A stretch of DNA of 28,057 bases from Hepatocystis sp. ex Piliocolobus tephrosceles (taxonomy: Eukaryota > Apicomplexa > Aconoidasida > Haemosporida > Plasmodiidae). The stretch covers positions 1 through 28,057 of the forward strand of contig CABPSV020000122.1 in NCBI GenBank assembly GCA_902459845.2. Direction: 5' to 3'. This document shows, in pieces, positions 1-9,166 of the stretch; within the stretch, counting starts at the first letter, position 1, and every line of letters begins with the position of its first letter. A program made the translations under genes and the position numbers. The notes beneath the pieces are model-generated. The model searched no databases, had not been told where the DNA came from, and saw only the letters and a list, made by a program, of their open reading frames with translations.

Positions 1-43
<43 letters not shown>

Positions 44-316
44 TTTTACTTGTTTATATATGAAAACAAATTTACTTTTATACATACCGTACATATATTA
101 AAATCTATGTTATATGCGTTATATATACTATATATGTTATATATGTTTTTATATGTTATATATGCTTATATATGTTTATATATTATCTTACATGATAATA
201 TCCCGCTTATGTTGTATTAACGCAACTTTTATTAAAGTATGTCGTTATACATTTCAAATAATAATTTATTATTATTATAAAAATATTAAACACAAATAGA
301 AAAGCCGATTGTCATG

Positions 317-350
<34 letters not shown>

Positions 351-650
351 AGACGTAGAATTATACATAATAAAAAGAAACAAAATATATATAAACAGTA
401 GATATTTTTAATCACGTATTATAAAAACTAGATAATACATTTTTGTACATATTTTTAAAAGCTTCAAGTTATAAATTAATTATTTATTTTCAGATGATAA
501 TGAAATAATATATAAGAGAGACTTTGTACGTATACATATGCAATTGTTATTTTCATATTTTTATTAAACATATAAAAAAAAAAATTACCAATATTTTTCA
601 ATTGCGAATTGAAGATTAATGTTATTTTAATTTATTTTTCAAAAAAAAAC

Positions 651-685
<35 letters not shown>

Positions 686-1055
686 TAGTAAATTATTGTC
701 TTTTTGTAAACTATTTTTACTTTAAAAAACAAGTTAAGCGAAATTTACATAATAAAAAAATTGTGGAAATAGTTTGTTTAAGATTGTAATTTAAAAATGT
801 AGAAAACTTTTAAAAATTTAAAACGATAAAGTAAGCCATACAAATTAAACACTTTTCTATTTATTTATTTACTTGTATTGAGTTTACAAGTAAATAAATA
901 AATATATATTATATATACTCGCGCGTAATTTATTACACATATATATCTACAAAATTTGTAAGGCTTGATATAATGTACAATACTGTACATGTATTGAAAT
1001 AAATTGAATCCGTAGTAATTTAAAGTATACATATATTTTCAAAATTATCTAACGT

Positions 1056-1097
<42 letters not shown>

Positions 1098-1400
1098 AGC
1101 TATAAAAATAGAAATCACTAATGCATAAAAATAAAATAAATAATAAATTAAAATCTATATACAAAAAAAAAAAAAAAATTAATAAAAAAAAAATAAAAGT
1201 TATATTCAAAATAAATAAAAACAAAAGTAAAAAGAAGGAGGAGAAAGTAATAAGATAAATGATTTTTAATTAATATAGAAGCAACGGGGATATTTATAAC
1301 TCAAATGTAGAGACCAAATAAATTATAATAAGCACATGTCTTTTTTTTTTTTTTTCTTCTTTTTTAACTTTTAAATAAAAATATTTATATCTAAAACCAA

Positions 1401-1448
<48 letters not shown>

Positions 1449-1619
1449 AATATAAAGTACAAATATACACATATGTAAACTAATTATTTCTATTATTTAG
1501 TTTAAAATAACACATCTTAAAAGAAAAAAAAAAAAAAAAAAAAAAAGAAGAAGCAATATATACATATATCTATATACAAAATTAAAAGTGTTTAAGAAGT
1601 TAAAAAATATAACTTTTTG
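1..1619. other. AT-rich intergenic region upstream of the phosphodiesterase gene
   Basis: No coding exon is supported here. It holds a 40-base poly-A run at the very start, TATATG-type tandem repeats (about 104-185), (AT)n tracts (319-344, 1406-1442) and poly-A tracts near 650-680 and 1060-1095. A perfect 20-bp inverted repeat lies at 858-904 (separate entry). The short open frame at 114-299 is only a translation of the TATATG repeat. The 3' part presumably contains the 5' UTR and promoter of the phosphodiesterase gene, but no specific element can be named. Confidence 0.7.
858..904. repeat. perfect 20-bp inverted repeat with 7-base spacer
   Basis: The left arm 858-877 and the right arm 885-904 are exact reverse complements, separated by TTGAGTT. 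The inner part of each arm (ACTTGTA / TACAAGT) is not simple-sequence, so the match is more than an overlap of TTTA repeats. As RNA it would form a 20-bp stem. Function is unknown. Confidence 0.85.
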
Positions 1620-2756
1620 ATGAATGAAAATAGTTTTAAAATGTCTGAAGAAAATGAGAGAGAAAAAAAAAAAAAAACGGGGGAAGTGATAAAAAGGTAT
1701 GTAAGATGTATATACTACTTATTCTAAAATATGTGGAAAGTGGAACATGCATACATATATATATATATATATATAAGTAAATATGATTACTTGTCGTTTT
1801 TTTTTTTTTTTTTTTTTGTAGATTTTTTTTTTTTCCCCAATTTGCAGATAAAAATAAAGAGAAAGAATACAACGCTTTAAGAGTACACAATATAAAAGAA
1901 TATATTTGCATCCATTTAAGTATATCAATTTTAATAATTCTGATAGAATTGTTTGCCTTCGTTTCAAGTAAATTAAATAAAACCAAAATATATGCATAAA
2001 TATGCAAAAACGCATTTACGTATATACCTAAAATTTGTATTTTAAAACGTTTCTTATTTTTTACATTTATTTTTTAAATTTATTTTTTACATTTCTTTTT
2101 TACATTTCTTTTTATTAATTTATTTTTTTTATTACCATTTTATTTTTTATACCTATGTACCCATATATCCGTACTAGCTATCTACTTATCGGTACATTTA
2201 AAATATTTATTCATATATACACATATTTATTTTTAGATTTAAGTAAAAAGGATATTTCTATTACGGGTATAACTGTCATCGGTTGTTCAGTTTTGAATTG
2301 CTTAATGCATATTATTATTTTAATAAAAATTTACTATTTTTCTCCGACAAGAGTATATGCAAATAAATTATTTATTGTATATATAATTATTGTAAGTTGT
2401 TAAAAAAAGAATAAAAAAAAAAAACAACAAAAAAGGAATAGGCACTTACGACAATGCTCTCTGCATATACCTATATATATATATATATATATATTTTTAT
2501 GAGTTTTTTTTTTTTTTTTTTTTATGAATTTATTTTACAGAATCAGATTTTCCACTTTATATGTATATACTTGTTTACAAAAGAAAATGACGTATCTAAA
2601 AGAATATCGAGTCGACTATTTATTTATAATAACAAATTCGGTTTATACATTCATCTTTTTATCGATTCCGTGTTTATTCTATCCCTCCCCACTGTCAAGT
2701 ACAAAAAATAGCCATAACGAAAAAAAAACACACATAAATATATACAAATGGACACG

Positions 2757-2792
<36 letters not shown>

Positions 2793-5385
2793 CGCATGTA
2801 CTCACCATTTTATTTTTTTTTTTTTTACTTAATTTTTTTTTTTTTTTTTTTTTTTTTTTAGGTTTGTTTTTTCATTCATTTTTTTTTTAGCTTACATAAG
2901 CATTAGTATGATATTAGTTTGGTTAATAAATTACCAATACAGACGTAGTGAGCCTGAAATTTATTACATATACATGTTAGGTGTGCTATTATTAATGTTT
3001 TTCGTGTTAAGACATTTATTAGAAGTAAGAAATCGTGTTTTGGTATTTATGATTAAAGAAATATTATCCAATAATTATCGTACATTGTCTGATTATAATG
3101 GGTATTATAAGGACGAAGCTGAATCAATAGCTGTTGATATTACAAACAATGAATATAATGAAAAACAAAACAATGGTACTATTAATAATAATAGAAAGAA
3201 TAATAACAATACTAATACCAATAGTAATAATAAAAACAGTAATAGTAATAATAAGTTATTATTTTCGAATAAATGTGCATTTTTTAATGATTTTATAATT
3301 AACGATTGTTATAAAGATTATTATTATATGTCATGTTTTTTAAAAAAGTTATTAGCTAACTGTATTGATACTAAGGATATGTATGATAGTGAGAAAAAAG
3401 AAGAGAATGAAAATGAAAATGAAAACAAACATAAAATATTTGATAATGCACAAACACGTTTAGAAGAGGCAGATATATTGACAATAGCATATGAAGCAAC
3501 TGTATTAAAAAATATTAAAAAAATAAATTCAGAAGAAATAGGAAAAAATTGGAATTATTCTTTTATAGATTCAGAATATGGTAAATCTACTTTAGTAATA
3601 CTTGAAGTTGGTTATCATTTAATTCAACCATATATAGAAAATAATGAAAATAAAAAAAAAAAATTACAATTATTTTTATTATTAATTAATAGTATGTATT
3701 TTCCAAATCCATATCATAATGCTAATCATGGAGCTACTGTTTGTCATTTATCAAAATGTTTAGCTCATATAACAGAATTTGATAGGTATTTAAATAATAC
3801 ATATATGATTTGTTATTTAATAGCATCATTAGCTCATGATGTAGGACATCCAGGAAAAACAAATGCATACCTAGCGGAAACAAATCATATATTAGCAATA
3901 AGATATAATGATATGAGTATATTAGAAAATTACCACTGTAGTATAACTTTTTCTATTTTACAACTTATAGGATATGATTTTTTAATTAATAATGAAGATA
4001 CAAAATTAGTGGAAAAAAATAATTATACCAATATGAGGAAATTTATTATTGAATTAATTATATCAACTGATATGAAACTACATTTCGAATATTTAGATGT
4101 ATTTAAAACAAGAAGAAGAAGTGAAAATTTTGATATTGCTGATAGGGATGCAATAAATTTAGGAACTATTAATATAAAGTTAGCCGATATTGGTCATACC
4201 TGTTTGAAATGGCGAGATCATGCCAAATGGACCATGCTTGTTAGTGAAGAATTTTTTTCACAGAAAAGGGTTGAGGATTTGCATAAGGAAAATAAAAATA
4301 TAGGTAAGTATATATATATATATTACTATGTCACGCAAAAAAAAAAAAAAAAAAAAAAAATCATTCATCCGTCTTGCCACATACACTTAATGCCTATATT
4401 CTTTCATCTACGTACCCTTTTTATGTATTTATTTAATCGTTTATTTACTTATTTTTGATATTACGTGTATTTGGCTTTTTTTTTTTTTTTTTTTTTTTGT
4501 CCCCTTTTTTTTTTACTTTTTTACTTTTTAGGAAAATTCAACCTTAACCATTTAGGGAACGAAGAGTATATGAGCAGCGATCTGATTTTTAACTACGAAA
4601 ACATTTACATAAATTACATTAACAATGTTAATAATATTAATAAATATGATTTTAGTTACATTAATTTAAATTTTATTCATCATCATGATTTTGTAAAAAG
4701 CATTCCTAGTTCTCAAGTATATTTTTTTGAATTTATTGTTATGCCTTTAATCCTGGAATTACAATCAATGGAACAAGATAAAAAAGAAATAACTCACAAA
4801 GTATTACATAACTTAAATGTAAATTTAAAAACATGGAAACTGTTAGATAAAAATATTAATTTATTTTATAATACTGATAAAATGAGAGTTACAGATTACT
4901 ATAAAAATTTAGAAAAACAAAAATTATTAAGAGGTATAAGCTTATTAGATATCGGCGAAGAAGATGTTATATCCTTAACAAAAAATTATACTGACGAAAA
5001 GGAAAAAGAAAAGGAAAATGAAAAGGAAAATGAAAAGGAAAAGGAAAAGGAAAAGGAAAATGAAAATGAAAAAAAAAATGAAAATGAAAAAAAAAAAGAA
5101 AATGAAAAAAAAAATGAAAAGAAAAAAGAAAAGGATAAAGAAAAGGAAAAGGAAAAAGAAATGGAAAAAGAAAAAACAGAAAAAAATAAAAAACAAGAAG
5201 AAAAGGAAAAAGAAGGAGTAAAAGAAAAAGAAGGAGTAAAAGAAAAAGAAGAAGAAGAAAAGGAAAAAGATGAAAAAAAGGAAAAGGTAAAAGAAGAGGA
5301 AAAGGAAAAAGATGAGGAAAAGGAAAAAGATGAAGAAAAGGAAAAGAATAAAGAAAAGGAAAAAGAAAACAAAAAAAAAAAATAA
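1620..5385 (+). CDS. PDEdelta: cyclic nucleotide phosphodiesterase, PDEdelta-like, six exons
   Basis: Exons: 1620-1696, 1822-1967, 2237-2391, 2541-2698, 2862-4303, 4532-5385. All junctions are GT-AG and keep frame, giving 943 residues. The first in-frame ATG is 1620; 1641 is a second option. Six hydrophobic helices fall in exons 2 to 5, before the catalytic domain. Class I PDE motifs are present: HNANH (H464, H468), HDVGHPG (504-510, metal site), the later metal-site Asp in ADIGH (D621), and the substrate glutamine in SSQVYFF (Q721). An Asn/Lys-rich insert (about residues 275-310) and a ~129-residue Lys/Glu/Asn tail (about 815-943) are additions. The family hydrolyses cGMP and/or cAMP; known work on PDEdelta links it to cGMP control of gametogenesis and ookinete motility. 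The delta assignment rests on gene order recalled from P. falciparum chromosome 14. The P. falciparum protein is shorter (about 815 residues). Confidence 0.88.
4996..5382 (+). repeat. Lys/Glu/Asn-rich low-complexity coding tail
   Basis: This purine-only-looking stretch encodes repeated KEKEKE, NEKE and KEKD units, forming the last ~129 residues of the phosphodiesterase. The top strand has almost no pyrimidines, so the reverse strand has long open frames of Phe/Leu/Ser; those are shadows. It lies after the catalytic domain and would probably form a charged helix or be disordered. Confidence 0.9.
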
Positions 5386-5572
5386 AAAATAAAGCAATTA
5401 AAAATAAGCGAAGTAGGTTAACTGAAAGTAAAATAGGTTAAAACGAGATAGCTTAATAATGGCATCATATAGCTTAAAAAAAAAAAAAAATTATCACTGA
5501 TTATAAAAACACAACTTTTTTTAAACATGTCAACATATGTTAGATCATTATGTAATATATATATATATATAT

Positions 5573-5605
<33 letters not shown>

Positions 5606-5832
5606 AAACAGATAAAGCATACCAATCAGGTCAAAATATTAAAATTGTGAAATAAAACCATTATGAACAAATATATATATATACAACTAACTATTGTAAC
5701 CAACACAATGTTGTAAACAGTGTTTGTGTGTCTGTGAGTTTTTAGCAAAAACAATTTTATTAATATGTTAAATACATGTGAGTGTGCTTACATATATAAT
5801 ATATAAATATATATACCAACAATACAATACTA

Positions 5833-5861
5833 AGAATGTTATACATGTAATATAACATTCT
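5833..5861. repeat. perfect 11-bp inverted repeat, 7-base loop
   Basis: AGAATGTTATA (5833-5843) and TATAACATTCT (5851-5861) are exact reverse complements around CATGTAA. It lies between the two convergent 3' ends, so it could be a hairpin in one or both 3' UTRs. No T-tract follows directly, so it is not a bacterial-type terminator. Confidence 0.7.
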
Positions 5862-5986
5862 ATATAAATATATATTACCAAAATATGTAAATGTATATAT
5901 ACTTATCAAAATAAATTGTTATAATAAATTATATCAATAAAAAAAAAAAGTTCAACATACATATGTACATACATACATATATAAAA

Positions 5987-6046
<60 letters not shown>
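5987..6046. repeat. (ATT)n microsatellite, about 19-20 copies
   Basis: This is an uninterrupted trinucleotide array in the intergenic region between convergent genes. It is likely length-polymorphic between isolates. It is not coding on either strand in any supported gene. Confidence 0.95.
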
Positions 6047-6426
6047 GTTTTTTTTTATATTCTCAATATCAGCGTTTTTATTGAAATTTCATATTTATAA
6101 TTAGTAAAGTTTGTGCTTTTATAATTCGTTATTTACTTTTTTTTTTCAACAGTTTCAAACAGTAAGTTTTAACTTGTTTTTATGTTATTAGTTAAGTGAT
6201 TTATATAAATTATATATTTGTGTATAATTACATGCATACATACATATATAATACTACATATGTGTGTGTATATTAGTTTCTTTATTGCTTTTAATAGTTT
6301 ATTTTATTTTTTTTTAGTAATTTTGTTTTCACCAAAAAAAAAAAAAAACACTTTCAACAAACTTGAAAAAAAAAAAAAATAAAAATTAAAGTGTAAATAT
6401 AGGTATAGATCAAAAGTATACGGTTT

Positions 6427-6641
6427 TTACTCCTTTTGATTATTATTTTCTTTTTTTTCGTTCATATATTTCATATAATCTTGTTTAATCATGTTCATTC
6501 TTTCATTATAATATACTCTATCATCCTCATCTAAAAACTCATCATTTTTTTCTTTTAATTTTTTTAAAATAAATTCTTCTCTTTCACTTTTGTTTCTAAG
6601 CTTTCTCCAGTCGAAGTAGCTTATATGAATAACATTATAAC

Positions 6642-6678
<37 letters not shown>

Positions 6679-6698
6679 AAACGAATTAAAATAGATAC

Positions 6699-6743
<45 letters not shown>

Positions 6744-8010
6744 TAGGAGTGCACAACAAATGGTAACACACTTGTTTGTGTATACATTATTTGCAAAAAA
6801 AAAAAAAAAAAAAAAAAAACTAATAATGTATTATTTTTATAACAGTAGGCATGTATATATGTACATATATGTATATGCATTAATATTTTATGAGTTTACC
6901 TAATTTTGTCAAGATTCTGTGCTTTAATTTTGTATAGGTAGTATATCTATTACTGTTTGCATAAAAATGAGAAGGACCATCTACTTCTATTGCTATAGGT
7001 CTATTATCAGCAAAAATGGAATTTTCTGTTTTTTGTTTATCTTCTTCACTATTTATATCACTATCTGTTTTTTTTTCTTCTGTCTCGTTTAATTTTAGAG
7101 GTCCGGCTAATTTTTCAGTTATTAATTTTATTAATTTTAATTTTTCTGCTTTTTCTTCTTCACTTAAGTTTTCATCAACTTCAAAAATATTAGGTATATC
7201 CTCATCATTTTCTAGCCATTGTTCGTTGTTCTCTTTTGGGTTCCCTGTACCCGTCATATTATCATTATTATTTAAAAAATTACTATTATTATTATTGTTA
7301 TTATTATTATTATTATTATTGTTATTATTATCACTTTTACTATTTAAATGACGATTAGTATCATCATTACAATCAATACCCTCCTCAGAAAATGCAGAAT
7401 TTCCATTTTCACACTCGTTTTTATTAAATTCATTTTTGTTTATATTACTATATTCAATGTTAAAAGTATCAGTGTCTTTGTAATTTTCATTTGAGTCATT
7501 TTGACTTATTATCTTATTCATGTAATTATTATTTTTAAAAGAGTTCTCATCTTTTTGATAAGATGAGCCAATTATATTGTTATTATTTATGTTATTAGTA
7601 TCAGTACCAGTAGTAGTAAAACCATTTTTATAATCATCTTGTTTTATTTCAGTTTTATTCACATTTGTTTTATGTTCAAAACTTTTATTATATGTATTAG
7701 TATATGTGTTATTATATTTATTATTATATATATCAGTATATGTATTATTGTATATTTCTTTTTTGTTATGTGTACTAGAATTATTTTGTATCGATATTCC
7801 TTCTGAGTTTTCAAAATTTTTAATTATGTTAATGTCATTTTTAATTTCTTTTCCTTCATAATTTATACTTTTAGAATTTACTGTTTGATCTATTTTATGA
7901 TTTCCACGTACATAATTCAAGTAACTATTATTTATAAAGTTCCTGTCATCAGAAAAATATCTACAACGTTTAAAAAATACAAAAAAATATCTACTCTTTT
8001 TTAAAAGCAT
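6427..8010 (-). CDS. RAP21: RAP-domain protein, mitochondrial-type leader, two exons
   Basis: Exons on the minus strand are 8010-6900 and 6641-6427. The intron (6899-6642) is GT-AG and the join keeps frame, giving 441 residues. The N-terminus ([20 protein letters not shown]) is basic, aromatic and free of acids, like a mitochondrial presequence. The middle is Asn-rich, with a run of about 15 Asn (CDS 7272-7320). The RAP domain spans about residues 336-398: [10 protein letters not shown], a Tyr/Lys-rich helix, [12 protein letters not shown], then after the splice [14 protein letters not shown]. That W-x-K-L end and the EVDGPSHF start are hallmarks of RAP. RAP proteins bind organellar RNA; in apicomplexans they act on fragmented mitochondrial rRNA. 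The symbol is given from the recalled chromosome 14 order (PF3D7_1470600) and should be checked. A ~43-residue charged tail follows the domain. Confidence 0.85.
7272..7325 (-). repeat. polyasparagine-coding repeat in the RAP gene
   Basis: An (AAT/AAC)n run on the coding strand encodes about 15 consecutive Asn before the acidic and RAP segments. Such tracts are typical low-complexity inserts of Plasmodium proteins and vary in length between strains. Confidence 0.85.
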
Positions 8011-8338
8011 TGTAAATAAAAAACGAAAAAAAAAAAATTTTAAGCGTTAAAAGATGATGAAGATGGCATAAAACAATGGGCATATATAAAAATGTAAATA
8101 TATATATATATATAAATGCTTTAAAATGCTTTAATTTTTTTTTTTATATGTTCTTCATAGAACCGTCGGAATGCGCCAATTTCGTTGTATTATTTTTAGT
8201 AGATTTTAACTAAAAGCAGATGAGTTAAAAAAAAAAAAAAAGTATAAAATTATAAATAAGTTTAAAAAAGTTAAAATAAAATAAATATAAATTGTATGAA
8301 AAAAAAAAAAAAAAAAAAAAAAATTTTTTTTTTTTTTT

Positions 8339-8386
<48 letters not shown>

Positions 8387-9078
8387 GATATCTGTATAAA
8401 TGGCACATAAAAATAATGGTAACAAATTATATACGACGGTACATATATAAAAGCATGAGAAAAAATAAAAACGGAAATAAAGGAGATGGTAGAAAAACAA
8501 TATTATACATGACATATACTTAAATTCCAGAGAGATGTGATGTTACAAAGAAATAATATTGTAATAAAAAAATAAAAGATATGTACATTTTATGTATATT
8601 AAAATTCAAAATTTATTTTAAGCCATTATTTATGAATGTCCTTCTGCAGTAAAAAAAAAAAAAAAATAAAATAAAATAATAAAACGAAAAAATAATAAAA
8701 AAAAAAAAAAAAAAAAAAAAATAGTTCATACATTTATGTTACATTTTTAAGTTATGCTTTATTATCGAAGTTTCTTTTATTTTCACCTAAAAGTGTTGAT
8801 TGTTATGTATATATATGTATATATGTATATATATGTAAATATGTATACGTGCTTATGTATATGTATACATAAATGATAGGCCTACAAGTGATAAAAATAT
8901 AGCTTTTAATTTTTTCACAGTTAGCTTTTTTTTTTTAAAAAAAAAAAAAAAAACTTTTGTCAAAATATTTTATTTTTTGAAACAAATTTCATTGCAGCTT
9001 AGATACATGTATGTGATTATTCTCGTTCGATTATTTAAACAACACTTTTTTTTTTAGTTTACTATACTTTTTTCATAA

Positions 9079-9118
<40 letters not shown>

Positions 9119-9166
9119 GTATATTGATATGTATTAGTGTGCACCTTTTGTGTTGTTATCTTAAGC
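8011..9166. promoter_or_regulatory. divergent upstream region of the RAP gene and the 9167 gene
   Basis: About 1.15 kb separates the two start codons, which point away from each other, so both promoters must lie here. It contains poly-A/poly-T (8300-8339), (AT)n near 8342-8381 and 9079-9111, TATATG repeats near 8805-8860 and a GTGCAC hexamer at 9139-9144. The frame at 8296-8523 is poly-K followed by (AT)n and is not a gene. No TATA box or start site can be singled out in such AT-rich DNA. Confidence 0.6.

Larger units (their letters stand above)
5386..6426. other. convergent intergenic region between PDE and RAP genes
   Basis: This holds the 3' ends of two convergent genes. It contains (AT)n and poly-A tracts near 5550-5603, an 11-bp hairpin at 5833-5861, a long (ATT)n microsatellite at about 5987-6046, and poly-A tracts near 6334-6379. 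No coding exon or RNA gene is visible. Confidence 0.7.

Noticed and set aside
114..299. 61-codon open frame
   Set aside because: It is a translation of TATATG tandem repeats (YICYICFYMLYML), with no protein features.
1636..2015. Two minus-strand frames opposite PDE exons 1-2
   Set aside because: They overlap supported exons and introns on the other strand and are full of poly-K and poly-F from homopolymers.
4975..5397. Minus-strand Phe/Leu- and Ser/Phe-rich frames
   Set aside because: They are shadows of the purine-rich K/E/N tail of the phosphodiesterase.
7016..7351. Plus-strand 111-codon frame
   Set aside because: Shadow of the RAP gene; poly-L comes from the Asn repeat.
8171..8209. 13-codon ORF (MRQFRCIIFSRF) in a patch of higher GC
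   Set aside because: Looks leader-like, but no splice donor in a useful frame joins it to the 9167 gene, which has its own leader. At most an upstream ORF.
8296..8523. 75-codon plus-strand frame
   Set aside because: Starts with poly-K/poly-F, then (AT)n translation; falls in a divergent promoter region.
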